Source of the DNA: Eutreptiella sp. 'Long Island Sound 2002'
Lineage: Eukaryota; Euglenozoa; Euglenophyceae; Eutreptiales; Eutreptiaceae
Direction of reading: 5' to 3'
DNA length: 64,000 nucleotides
Assembly: GCA_964036045.1 (NCBI GenBank)
Contig: OZ038380.1
Coordinates: forward strand, 6,967,913 to 7,031,912
A program made the position numbers and the translations under genes. How positions within the stretch are numbered: the stretch's first letter is position 1; each line of letters opens with the position of its first letter. The notes under the pieces are model-generated. The model did not search any database, was not told the origin of the DNA, and saw only the letters and a list, made by a program, of their open reading frames with translations. Shown here piece after piece: positions 12,957 through 26,411 of this stretch.

Positions 12957-14236
12957 CACAAACAGTGAGTGCAGCATTGCCGCAAAAAACACATGGTGAG
13001 ACCCCAGTTTTGTGTGCAATAATAATTTACCACAGTCCAACCATGACTTCTGCACAAAGGCTGCATGGCCAAGACCGAGCCATCTTTGGAGCATTGTGAC
13101 CACAATGACGGGCACAAACTGTGAGTGCAGCATTGCCGCAAAAAACACATGGTTAGACCCCAGTTTTGTGTGTAATAATGATTTACCACAGTCCAACCAT
13201 GACTTCTGCACAAAGGCTGCATGGCCAAGACCGAGCCAGCTTTGGGGCACAGTGGCCACAATGTGGGGCACAAACAGTGAGTGCAGCATTGCCGCAAAAA
13301 ACACATGGTGAGACCCCAGTTTTGTGTGTAATAATGATTTACCACAGTCGAACCATGACTTCTGCACAAAAACTGCATGGCCAAGACCGAGCCAGCTTTG
13401 GGGCACAGTGGCCACAATGTGGGGCACAAACTGTGAGTGCAGCATTGCCGCAAAAAACACACGGTGAGACCCCAGTTTTGTGTGTAATAATGATTTACCA
13501 CAGTCCAATCATGACTTCTGCACAAAAACTGTATGGCCAAGACCGAGCCAATTTTGGAGCATTGTGACCACAATCTGCGGCACAAACTGTGAGTGCAGCA
13601 TTGCCGCAAAAAACACATGGTGAGGCCCCAGTTTTGTGTGTAATAATGATTTACCACAGTCCAACCATGACTTCTGCACAAAAACTGCTTGGCCAAGACC
13701 GAGCCAGTTTTGGGGCACAGTGGCCACAATGTGGGGCACAAACAGTGAGTGCAGCATTGCCGCAAAAAACACATGGTTAGACCCCAGTTTTGTGTGTAAT
13801 AATGATTTACCACAGTCCAATCATGACTTCTGCACAAAGGCTGCATGGCCAAGACCGAGCCAGTTTTGGAGCATTGTGACCACAATGTGGGGCACAAACA
13901 GTGAGTGCAGCATTGCCGCAAAAAACACATGGTGAGACCCCTGTTTTGTGTGCAATAATGATTTACCACAGTCCAACCATGACTTCTGCACAAAGGCTGC
14001 ATGGCCAAGACCGAGCCAGTTTTGGAGCATTGTGACCACACTGTGGGGCACAAACTGTGAGTGCAGCATTGCCGCAAAAAACACATGCTGAGACCCCAGT
14101 TTTGTGTGCAATAATGATTTACCACAGTCCAATCATGACTTCTGCAGAAGGGCTGCATGGCCAAGACAGAGCCAGTTTTGGGGCATTGTGACCACAATGT
14201 GGGGCACAAACAGTGAGTGCAGCATTGCCGCAAAAA

Positions 14237-16732
14237 TCACATGGTGAGTCCCCAGTCTTGTATGTAATAATGATTTACCACAGTCCAACCATGACTTCTG
14301 CACAAAAACTGCTTGGCCAAGACCGAGCCAGTTTTGGGGCATAGTGGCCACAATGTGGGGCACAAACTGTGAGTGCAGCATTGCCGCAAAAAACACATGG
14401 TTAGACCCCAGTTTTGTGTGTAATAATGATTTACCACAGTCCAACCATGACTTCTGCACAAAGGCTGCATGGCCAAGACCGAGCCAGTTTTGGGGCACAG
14501 TGGCCACAATGTGGGGCACAAACTGTGAGTGCAGCATTGCCGCAAAAAACACATGGTGAGACCCCAGTTTTGTGTGTAGTAATGATTTACCACAGTCCAA
14601 CCATGACTTCTGCACAAAGGCTGCATGGCCAAGACCGAGCCAGTTTTGGGGCACAGTGGCCACAATGTGGGGCACAAACTGTGAGTGCAGCATTGCCGCA
14701 AAAAACACATGGTGAGACCCCAGGTTGGGGTGTAATAATGATTTACCACAGTCCAATCATGACTTCTGCACAAAAGCTGCATGGCCAAGACCGAGCCAGC
14801 TTTGGAGTATTGTGACCACAATGTGGGGCACAAACTGTGAGTGCAGCATTGCCGCAAAAAACACATGGTGAGGCCCCAGTTTTGTGTGTAATAATGATTT
14901 ACCACAGTCCAACCATGACTTCTGCACAAAGGCTGCATGGCCAAGACCGAGCCAGCTTTGGGGCACAGTGGCCACAATGTGGGGCACAAACTGTGAGTGC
15001 AGCATTGCCGCAAAAAGCACATGGTGAGACCCCAGTTTTGTGTGCAATAATGATTTACCAGAGTCCAACCATGACTTCTGCACAAAGGCTGCATGGCCAA
15101 GACCGAGCCAGTTTTGGAGCATTGTGACCACAATGAGGGGCACAAACAGTGAGTGCAGCATTGCCGCAAAAAACACATGGTTAGACCCCAGTTTTGTGTG
15201 TAATAATGATTTACCACAGTCCAACCATGACTTCTGCACAAAGGCTGCATGGCCAAGACCGAGCCAGTGTTGGGGCACAGTGGCCACAATGTGGGGCACG
15301 AACTGTGAGTGCAGCATTGCCGCCAAAAACACACGGTGAGACCCCAGTTTTGTGTGTAATAATGCTTTACCACAGTCCAACCATGACTTCTGCACAAAAC
15401 TTGTATGGCCAAGACCGAGCCAATTTTGGAGCATTGTGACCACAATGTGGGGCACAAACAGTGAGTGCAGCATTGCCGCAAAAAACACATGGTGAGACCC
15501 CAGTTTTGTGTGCAATAATGATTTACCACAGTCCAACCATGACTTCTGCACAAAGGCTGCATGGCCAAGACCGAGCCAGTTTTGGAGCATTGTGACCACA
15601 ATGACGGGCACAAACTGTGAGTGCAGCATTGCCGCAAAAAACACATGGTTAGACCCCAGTTTTGTGTGTAATAATGATTTACCACAGTCCAACCATGACT
15701 TCTGCACAAAGGCTGCATGGCCAAGACCGAGCCAGCTTTGGGGCACAGTGGCCACAATGTGGGGCACAAACAGTGAGTGCAGCATTGCCGCAAAAGACAC
15801 ATGGTGAGACCCCTGTCTTGTGTGTAATAATGATTTACCACAGTCGAACCATGACTTCTGCACAAAATCTGCATGGCCAAGGCCGAGCCAGTTTTGGGGC
15901 ACAGTGGCCACAATGTGGGGCACAAACTGTGAGTGCAGCATTGCCGCAAAAAACACACGGTGAGACCCCAGTTTTGTGTGTAATAATGATTTACCACAGT
16001 CCAATCATGACTTCTGCACAAAAACTGTATGGCCAAGACCGAGCCAATTTTGGAGCATTGTGACCACAATCTGCGGCACAAACTGTGAGTGCAGCATTGC
16101 CGCAAAAAACACATGGTGAGGCCCCAGTTTTGTGTGTAATAATGATTTACCACAGTCCAACCATGACTTCTGCACAAAAACTGCTTGGCCAAGACCGAGC
16201 CAGTTTTGGGGCACAGTGGCCACAATGTGGGGCACAAACAGTGAGTGCAGCATTGCCGCAAAAAACACATGGTTAGACCCCAGTTTTGTGTGTAATAATG
16301 ATTTACCACAGTCCAATCATGACTTCTGCACAAAGGCTGCATGGCCAAGACCGAGCCAGTTTTGGAGCATTGTGACCACAATGTGGGGCACAAACAGTGA
16401 GTGCAGCATTGCCGCAAAAAACACATGGTGAGACCCCTGTTTTGTGTGCAATAATGATTTACCACAGTCCAACCATGACTTCTGCACAAAGGCTGCATGG
16501 CCAAGACCGAGCCAGTTTTGGAGCATTGTGACCACACTGTGGGGCACAAACTGTGAGTGCAGCATTGCCGCAAAAAACACATGCTGAGACCCCAGTTTTG
16601 TGTGCAATAATGATTTACCACAGTCCAATCATGACTTCTGCAGAAGGGCTGCATGGCCAAGACAGAGCCAGTTTTGGGGCATTGTGACCACAATGTGGGG
16701 CACAAACAGTGAGTGCAGCATTGCCGCAAAAA
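14237..16732. repeat. 16-unit HOR, copy 3 (2,496 bp)
   Basis: This is the canonical copy, exactly 16 x 156 bp. It is nearly identical to copy 4. By eye I find six substitutions in 2,496 bp, at 15,614, 15,817, 16,071, 16,180, 16,477 and 16,508 relative to the positions 2,496 bp downstream. All six lie in the last 1.1 kb of the copy, so the remaining 1.4 kb looks identical. There is no length difference. Confidence 0.9.
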
Positions 16733-19228
16733 TCACATGGTGAGTCCCCAGTCTTGTATGTAATAATGATTTACCACAGTCCAACCATGACTTCTGCACA
16801 AAAACTGCTTGGCCAAGACCGAGCCAGTTTTGGGGCATAGTGGCCACAATGTGGGGCACAAACTGTGAGTGCAGCATTGCCGCAAAAAACACATGGTTAG
16901 ACCCCAGTTTTGTGTGTAATAATGATTTACCACAGTCCAACCATGACTTCTGCACAAAGGCTGCATGGCCAAGACCGAGCCAGTTTTGGGGCACAGTGGC
17001 CACAATGTGGGGCACAAACTGTGAGTGCAGCATTGCCGCAAAAAACACATGGTGAGACCCCAGTTTTGTGTGTAGTAATGATTTACCACAGTCCAACCAT
17101 GACTTCTGCACAAAGGCTGCATGGCCAAGACCGAGCCAGTTTTGGGGCACAGTGGCCACAATGTGGGGCACAAACTGTGAGTGCAGCATTGCCGCAAAAA
17201 ACACATGGTGAGACCCCAGGTTGGGGTGTAATAATGATTTACCACAGTCCAATCATGACTTCTGCACAAAAGCTGCATGGCCAAGACCGAGCCAGCTTTG
17301 GAGTATTGTGACCACAATGTGGGGCACAAACTGTGAGTGCAGCATTGCCGCAAAAAACACATGGTGAGGCCCCAGTTTTGTGTGTAATAATGATTTACCA
17401 CAGTCCAACCATGACTTCTGCACAAAGGCTGCATGGCCAAGACCGAGCCAGCTTTGGGGCACAGTGGCCACAATGTGGGGCACAAACTGTGAGTGCAGCA
17501 TTGCCGCAAAAAGCACATGGTGAGACCCCAGTTTTGTGTGCAATAATGATTTACCAGAGTCCAACCATGACTTCTGCACAAAGGCTGCATGGCCAAGACC
17601 GAGCCAGTTTTGGAGCATTGTGACCACAATGAGGGGCACAAACAGTGAGTGCAGCATTGCCGCAAAAAACACATGGTTAGACCCCAGTTTTGTGTGTAAT
17701 AATGATTTACCACAGTCCAACCATGACTTCTGCACAAAGGCTGCATGGCCAAGACCGAGCCAGTGTTGGGGCACAGTGGCCACAATGTGGGGCACGAACT
17801 GTGAGTGCAGCATTGCCGCCAAAAACACACGGTGAGACCCCAGTTTTGTGTGTAATAATGCTTTACCACAGTCCAACCATGACTTCTGCACAAAACTTGT
17901 ATGGCCAAGACCGAGCCAATTTTGGAGCATTGTGACCACAATGTGGGGCACAAACAGTGAGTGCAGCATTGCCGCAAAAAACACATGGTGAGACCCCAGT
18001 TTTGTGTGCAATAATGATTTACCACAGTCCAACCATGACTTCTGCACAAAGGCTGCATGGCCAAGACCGAGCCAGTTTTGGAGCATTGTGACCACAATGA
18101 CGGGCACAAACAGTGAGTGCAGCATTGCCGCAAAAAACACATGGTTAGACCCCAGTTTTGTGTGTAATAATGATTTACCACAGTCCAACCATGACTTCTG
18201 CACAAAGGCTGCATGGCCAAGACCGAGCCAGCTTTGGGGCACAGTGGCCACAATGTGGGGCACAAACAGTGAGTGCAGCATTGCCGCAAAAGACACATGG
18301 TGAGACCCCTGTTTTGTGTGTAATAATGATTTACCACAGTCGAACCATGACTTCTGCACAAAATCTGCATGGCCAAGGCCGAGCCAGTTTTGGGGCACAG
18401 TGGCCACAATGTGGGGCACAAACTGTGAGTGCAGCATTGCCGCAAAAAACACACGGTGAGACCCCAGTTTTGTGTGTAATAATGATTTACCACAGTCCAA
18501 TCATGACTTCTGCACAAAAACTGTATGGCCAAGACCGAGCCAATTTTGGAGCATTGTGACCACAATGTGCGGCACAAACTGTGAGTGCAGCATTGCCGCA
18601 AAAAACACATGGTGAGGCCCCAGTTTTGTGTGTAATAATGATTTACCACAGTCCAACCATGACTTCTGCACAAAAGCTGCTTGGCCAAGACCGAGCCAGT
18701 TTTGGGGCACAGTGGCCACAATGTGGGGCACAAACAGTGAGTGCAGCATTGCCGCAAAAAACACATGGTTAGACCCCAGTTTTGTGTGTAATAATGATTT
18801 ACCACAGTCCAATCATGACTTCTGCACAAAGGCTGCATGGCCAAGACCGAGCCAGTTTTGGAGCATTGTGACCACAATGTGGGGCACAAACAGTGAGTGC
18901 AGCATTGCCGCAAAAAACACATGGTGAGACCCCTGTTTTGTGTGCAATAATGATTTACCACAGTCCAACCATCACTTCTGCACAAAGGCTGCATGGCCAA
19001 GACAGAGCCAGTTTTGGAGCATTGTGACCACACTGTGGGGCACAAACTGTGAGTGCAGCATTGCCGCAAAAAACACATGCTGAGACCCCAGTTTTGTGTG
19101 CAATAATGATTTACCACAGTCCAATCATGACTTCTGCAGAAGGGCTGCATGGCCAAGACAGAGCCAGTTTTGGGGCATTGTGACCACAATGTGGGGCACA
19201 AACAGTGAGTGCAGCATTGCCGCAAAAA
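16733..19228. repeat. 16-unit HOR, copy 4 (2,496 bp)
   Basis: This is the second canonical 16-unit copy. Its differences from copy 3 (six found by eye) include a CATCACTTC substitution at 18,973 and GACAGAGCC at 19,004. The near-identity implies that this pair arose recently or was recently homogenised. Confidence 0.9.
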
Positions 19229-20577
19229 TCACATGGTGAGTCCCCAGTCTTGTGTGTAATAATGATTTACCACAGTCCAACCATGACTTCTGCACAAAAA
19301 CTGCTTGGCCAAGACCGAGCCAGTTTTGGGGCACAGTGGCCACAATGTGGGGCACAAACAGTGAGTGCAGCATTGCCGCAAAAAACACATGGTTAGACCC
19401 CAGTTTTGTGTGTAATAATGATTTACCACAGTCCAACCATGACTTCTGCACAAAGGCTGCATGGCCAAGACCGAGCCAGTTTTGGGGCACAGTGGCCACA
19501 ATGTGGGGCACAAACTGTGAGTGCAGCATTGCCGCAGAAAACACATGGTGAGACCCCAGTTTTGTGTGTAATAATGATTTACCACAGTCCAACCATGACT
19601 TCTGCACAAAGGCTGCATGGCCAAGACCGAGCCAGTTTTCGGGCACAGTGACCACAATGAGGGGCACAAACAGTGAGTGCAGCATTGCCGCAAAAAACAC
19701 ATGGTTAGACCCCAGTTTTGTGTGTAATAATGATTTACCACAGTCCAATCATGACTTCTGCACAAAACCTGCATGGCCAAGACCGAGCCAGCTTTGGAGT
19801 ATTGTGACCACAATGTGGGGCACAAACTGTGAGTGCAGCATTGCCGCAAAAAACACATGGTGAGGCCCCAGTTTTGTGTGTAATAATGATTTACCACAGT
19901 CCAACCATGACTTCTGCACAAAGGCTGCATGGCCAAGACCGAGCCAGCTTTGGGGCACAGTGGCCACAATGTGGGGCACAAACTGTGAGCGCAGCATTGC
20001 CGCAAAAAGCACATGGTGAGACCCCAGTTTTGTGTGCAATAATGATTTACCACAGTCCAACCATGACTTCTGCACAAAGGCTGCATGGCCAAGACCGAGC
20101 CAGTTTTGGAGCATTGTGACCACAATGTGGGGCACAAACTGTGAGTGCAGCATTGCCGCAAAAAACACATGGTTAGACCCCAGTTTTGTGTGTAATAATG
20201 ATTTACCACAGTCCAACCATGACTTCTGCACAAAGGCTGCATGGCCAAGACCGAGCCAGTTTTGGGGCACAGTGGCCACAATGTGGGGCACGAACTGTGA
20301 GTGCAGCATTGCCGCCAAAAACACACGGTGAGACCCCAGTTTTGTGTGTAATAATGCTTTACCACAGTCCAACCATGACTTCTGCACAAAACTTGTATGG
20401 CCAAGACCGAGCCAATTTTGGAGCATTGTGACCACAATGAGGGGCACAAACTGTGAGTGCAGCATTGCCGCAAAAAACACATGGTGAGACCCCAGTTTTG
20501 TGTGCAATAATGATTTACCACAGTCCAACCATGACTTCTGCACAAAGGCTGCATGGCCAAGACCGAGCCAGTTTTGG
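19229..20577. repeat. 16-unit HOR, copy 5, truncated after about 8.5 units
   Basis: Units here match copy 4 at an offset of 2,496 bp: 19,829 with 17,333, 20,032 with 17,536, and 20,186 with 17,690, including the AATGCTTTACC / CTTGTATGG unit. The match holds until about 20,577, where copy 4 continues GGAGCATTGTG but this sequence reads GGGGCATAGTG followed by GTGCGGCAC, the signature of the next zone. The HOR therefore stops inside a unit. The breakpoint lies somewhere in the last roughly 140 bp before 20,578. Confidence 0.8.
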
Positions 20578-23546
20578 GGCATAGTGGCCACAATGTGCGG
20601 CACAAACTGTGAGTGCAGCATTGCCGCAAAAAAAATACGGTGAGACCCCAGTTTTGTGTGTAATAATGATTTACCACAGTCCAACCATGACTTCTGCACA
20701 AAAACTGCATGGCCAAGACCGAGCCAGTTTTGGGGCACAGTGGCCACAATGTGGTGCACAAACAGTGAGTGCAGCATTGCCGCAAAAAACACATGGTTAG
20801 ACCCCAGTTTTGTGTGCAATAATGATTTACCACAGTCGAACCATGACTTCTGCACAAAAACTGCATGACCAAGACCGAGCCAGTTTTGGGGCATAGTGGC
20901 CACAATGTGGGGCACAAACTGTGAGTGCAGCATTGCCGCAAAAAACATACGGTGAGGCCCCAGTTTTGTGTGTAATAATGATTTACCACAGTCCAATCAT
21001 GACTTCTGCACAAAAACGGCATGGCGAAGACCGAGCCAGTTTTGGAGCATAGTGGCCACAATGTGGGGCACAAACTGTGAGTGCAGCATTGCCGCAAAAA
21101 ACATACGGTGAGGCCCCAGTTTTGTGTGTAATAATGATTTACCACAGTCCAATCATGACTTCTGCACAAAAGCTGCATGGCCAAGACCGTGCCAGTTTTG
21201 GGGCATAGTGGCCACAATGTGCGGCACAAACTGTGAGTGCAGCATTGCCGCAAAAAACATACGGTGAGGCCCCAGTTTTGTGTGTAATAATGATTTACCA
21301 CAGTCCAGTCATGACTTCTGCACAAAAACTGCATGGCCAAGACCGAGCCAGTTTTGGGGCATAGTGGCCACAATGTGCGGCACAAACTGTGAGTGCAGCA
21401 TTGCCGCAAAAAACATACGGTGAGACCCCAGTTTTGTGTGTAATAATGATTTACCACAGTCCAACCATGACTTCTGCACAAAAACTGCATGGCCAAGACC
21501 GAGCCAGTTTTGGGGCATAGTGGCCACAATGTGGGGCACAAACAGTGAGTGCAGCATTGCCGCAAAAAACACATGGTTAGACCCCAGTTTTGTGTGTAAT
21601 AATGATTTACCACAGTCCAATCATGACTTCTGCACAAAGGCTGCATGGCCAAGACCGAGCCAGTTTTGGGGCATAGTGGCCACAATGTGCGGCACAAACT
21701 GTGAGTGCAGCATTGCCGCAAAAAAAATACGGTGAGACCCCAGTTTTGTGTGTAATAATGATTTACCACAGTCCAACCATGACTTCTGCACAAAAACTGC
21801 ATGGCCAAGACCGAGCCAGTTTTGGGGCACAGTGGCCACAATGTGGTGCACAAACAGTGAGTGCAGCATTGCCGCAAAAAACACATGGTTAGACCCCAGT
21901 TTTGTGTGCAATAATGATTTACCACAGTCGAACCATGACTTCTGCACAAAAACTGCATGACCAAGACCGAGCCAGTTTTGGGGCATAGTGGCCACAATGT
22001 GGGGCACAAACTGTGAGTGCAGCATTGCCGCAAAAAACATACGGTGAGGCCCCAGTTTTGTGTGTAATAATGATTTACCACAGTCCAATCATGACTTCTG
22101 CACAAAGGCTGCATGGCCAAGACCGAGCCAGTTTTGGGGCATAGTGGCCACAATGTGCGGCACAAACTGTGAGTGCAGCATTGCCGCAAAAAAAATACGG
22201 TGAGACCCCAGTTTTGTGTGTAATAATGATTTACCACAGTCCAACCATGACTTCTGCACAAAGGCTGCATGGCCAAGACCGAGCCAGTTTTGGGGCATAG
22301 TGGCCACAATGTGCGGCACAAACTGTGAGTGCAGCATTGCCGCAAAAAAAATACGGTGAGACCCCAGTTTTGTGTGTAATAATGATTTACCACAGTCCAA
22401 CCATGACTTCTGCACAAAAACTGCATGGCCAAGACCGAGCCAGTTTTGGGGCACAGTGGCCACAATGTGGTGCACAAACAGTGAGTGCAGCATTGCCGCA
22501 AAAAACACATGGTTAGACCCCAGTTTTGTGTGCAATAATGATTTACCACAGTCGAACCATGACTTCTGCACAAAAACTGCATGACCAAGACCGAGCCAGT
22601 TTTGGGGCATAGTGGCCACAATGTGGGGCACAAACTGTGAGTGCAGCATTGCCGCAAAAAACATACGGTGAGGCCCCAGTTTTGTGTGTAATAATGATTT
22701 ACCACAGTCCAATCATGACTTCTGCACAAAAACGGCATGGCGAAGACCGAGCCAGTTTTGGAGCATAGTGGCCACAATGTGGGGCACAAACTGTGAGTGC
22801 AGCATTGCCGCAAAAAACATACGGTGAGGCCCCAGTTTTGTGTGTAATAATGATTTACCACAGTCCAATCATGACTTCTGCACAAAAGCTGCATGGCCAA
22901 GACCGTGCCAGTTTTGGGGCATAGTGGCCACAATGTGCGGCACAAACTGTGAGTGCAGCATTGCCGCAAAAAACATACGGTGAGGCCCCAGTTTTGTGTG
23001 TAATAATGATTTACCACAGTCCAGTCATGACTTCTGCACAAAAACTGCATGGCCAAGACCGAGCCAGTTTTGGGGCATAGTGGCCACAATGTGCGGCACA
23101 AACTGTGAGTGCAGCATTGCCGCAAAAAACATACGGTGAGACCCCAGTTTTGTGTGTAATAATGATTTACCACAGTCCAACCATGACTTCTGCACAAAAA
23201 CTGCATGGCCAAGACCGAGCCAGTTTTGGGGCATAGTGGCCACAATGTGGGGCACAAACAGTGAGTGCAGCATTGCCGCAAAAAACACATGGTTAGACCC
23301 CAGTTTTGTGTGTAATAATGATTTACCACAGTCCAATCATGACTTCTGCACAAAGGCTGCATGGCCAAGACCGAGCCAGTTTTGGGGCATAGTGGCCACA
23401 ATGTGCGGCACAAACTGTGAGTGCAGCATTGCCGCAAAAAAAATACGGTGAGACCCCAGTTTTGTGTGTAATAATGATTTACCACAGTCCAACCATGACT
23501 TCTGCACAAAAACTGCATGGCCAAGACCGAGCCAGTTTTGGGGCAT
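20510..23546. repeat. 11-unit HOR (1,716 bp) built from 7- and 4-unit steps
   Basis: Positions 20,510-21,830 recur at 22,226-23,546, 1,716 bp (11 x 156) downstream. Shared private variants are GGCATGGCGAAG (21,008 and 22,724), GACCGTGCCAG (near 21,186 and 22,902) and CAGTCCAGTCATG (near 21,303 and 23,019). Within the block the GTGGTGCAC unit with its AAAAAAAATACGG neighbour occurs three times, starting at about 20,609, 21,701 and 22,325. Those spacings are 7 units and 4 units, which sum to 11. Confidence 0.85.
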
Positions 23547-26411
23547 AGTGGCCACAATGTGGGGCACAAACAGTGAGTGCAGCATTGCCGCAAAAAACAT
23601 ACGGTGAGACCCCAGTTTTGTGTGCAATAATCATTTACCACAGTCCAACCATGACTTCTGCACAAAAACTGCATGGCCAAGACCGAGCCAGTTTTGGGGC
23701 ATAGTGGCCACAATGTGGGGCACAAACTGTGAGTGCAGCATTGCCGCAAAAAAAATATGGTGAGACCCCAGTTTTGTGTGTAATAATGATTTACCACAGT
23801 CCAACCATGACTTCTGCACAAAAACTGCATGGCCAAGACCGAGCCAGTTTTGGGGCACAGTGGCCACAATGTGGTGCACAAACTGTGAATGCAGCATTGC
23901 CGCAAAATACACATGGTTAGACCCCAGTTTTGTGTGCAATAATGATTTACCACAGTCCAACTATGACTTCTGCACAAAGGCTGCATGGCCAAGACCGAGC
24001 CAGTTTTGGGGCACAGTGGCCACAATGTGGGGCACAAACTGTGAGTGCAGCATTCTCGCAAAAAACACATGGTGAGACCCCAGTTCTGTGTGCAATAATG
24101 ATTTACCACAGTCCAACCATGAGTTCTGCACAACGGCTGCATGGCCAAGACCGAGCCAGTTTTGGAGCATTGTGACCACAATGTGGGGCACAAACAGTGA
24201 GTGCAGCATTGCCGCAAAAAACACATGGTGAGACCCCAGTTTTGTGCGCAATAATGATTCACCACAGTCCAATCATGACTTCTGCACAAAGGCTGCATGG
24301 CCAAGACCGAGCCAGTTTTGGGGCATAGTGGCCACAATGTGCGGCACAAACTGTGAGTGCAGCATTGCCGCAAAAAGCACATGGTGAGACCCCAGTTTTG
24401 TGTGCAATAATGATTTACCACAGTCCAATCATGACTTCTGCACAAAAACTGCATGGCCAAGACCGAGCCGGTTTTGGGGCATAGTAGCCACAATGTGCGG
24501 CACAAACTGTGAGTGCAGCATTGCCGCAAAAAACATACGGTGAGACCCCAGTTTTTTGTGTAATAATGATTTACCACAGTCCAATCATGACTTCTGCACA
24601 AAAACTGCATGGCCAAGACCGAGCCAGTTTTGGGGCATAGTGGCCACAATGTGCGGCACAAACTGTGAGTGCAGCATTGCCGCAAAAAACATACGGTGAG
24701 GCCCCAATTTTGTGTGTAATAATGATTTACCACAGTCCAACCATGACTTCTGCACAAAAATTGCATGGCCCAGACCGAGCCAGTTTTGGGGCATAGTGGC
24801 CACAATGTGGGGCACAAACAGTGAGTGCAGCATTGCCGCAAAAAACACATGGTTAGACCCCAGTTTTGTGTGTAATAATGATTTACCACAGTCCAATCAT
24901 GACTTCTGCACAAAAACTGCATGGCCAAGACCGAGCCAGTTTTGGGGCATAGTGGCCACAATGTGGGGCACAAACTGTGAGTGCCGCATTGCCGCAAAAA
25001 ACATACGGTGAGGCCCCAATTTTGTGTGTAATAATGATTTACCACAGTCCAACCATGACTTCTGCACAAAAATTGCATGGCCCAGACCGAGCCAGTTTTG
25101 GGGCATAGTGGCCACAATGTGGGGCACAAACAGTGAGTGCAGCATTGCCGCAAAAAACACATGGTTAGACCCCAGTTGTGTGTGTAATAATGATTTACCA
25201 CAGTCCAATCATGACTTCTGCACAAAAACTGCATGGCCAAGACCGAGCCAGTTTTGGGGCATAGTGGCCACAATGTGCGGCACAAACTGTTAGTGCAGCA
25301 TTGCCGCAAAAAATATACGGTGAGGCCCCAGTTTTGTGTGTAATAATGATTTACCACAGTCCAATCATGACTTCTGCACAAAAACTGCATGGCCAAGACC
25401 GAGCCAGTTTTGGGGCATAGTGGCCACAATGTGGGGCACAAACTGTGAGTGCAGCATTGCCGCAAAAAACATACGGTGAGGCCCCAGTTTTGTGTGTAAT
25501 AATGATTTACCACAGTCCAATCATGACTTCTGCACAAAAACTGCATCGCCAAGACCGAGCCAGTTTTGGGGCATAGTGGCCACAATGTGCGGCACAAACT
25601 GTGAGTGCAGCATTGCCGCAAAAAAAATACGGTGAGACCCCAGTTTTGTGTGTAATAATGATTTACCACAGTCCAACCATGACTTCTGCACAAAAACTGC
25701 ATGGCCAAGACCGAGCCAGTTTTGGGGCACAGTGGCCACAATGTGGGGCACAAACTGTGAGTGCAGCATTGCCGCAAAAAACATACGGTGAGACCCCAGT
25801 TTTGTGTGTAATAATGATTTACCACAGTCCAATCATGACTTCTGCACAAAAACTGCATGGCCAAGACCGAGCCAGTTTTGGGGCATAGTGGCCACAATGT
25901 GGGGCACAAACTGTGAGTGCCGCATTGCCGCAAAAAACATACGGTGAGGCCCCAGTTTTGTGTGTAATAATGATTTACCACAGTCCAACCATGACTTCTG
26001 CACAAAAACTGCATGGCCAAGACCGAGCCAGTTTTGGGGCATAGTGGCCACAATGTGCGGCACAAACTGTGAGTGCAGCATTGCCGCAAAAAACATTCGT
26101 TGAGACCCCAGTTTTGTGTGTAATAATGATTTACCACAGTCCAACCATGACTTCTGCACAAAAATTGCATGGCCCAGACCGAGCCAGTTTTGGGGCATAG
26201 TGGCCACAATGTGGGGCACAAACAGTGAGTGCAGCATTGCCGCAAAAAACACATGGTTAGACCCCAGTTGTGTGTGTAATAATGATTTACCACAGTCCAA
26301 TCATGACTTCTGCACAAAAACTGCATGGCCAAGACCGAGCCAGTTTTGGGGCATAGTGGCCACAATGTGCGGCACAAACTGTGAGTGCAGCATTGCCGCA
26401 AAAAAAATACG

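Larger units (their letters stand above)
11114..14236. repeat. 16-unit HOR, copy 2, with an internal four-unit duplication (20 units + 3 bp)
   Basis: This copy is 3,123 bp long. From 11,114 to about 12.5 kb it matches copy 3 at an offset of 3,123; from 13.5 kb onward it matches copy 3 at 2,496. The difference is a 627-bp tandem duplication, with 12,385-13,011 repeated as 13,012-13,638. Part of the extra module (12.8-13.4 kb) matches copy 1 at 9.7-10.3 kb, including its 2-bp insertion. The simplest reading is an out-of-register crossover between two copies of this HOR. Confidence 0.85.
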
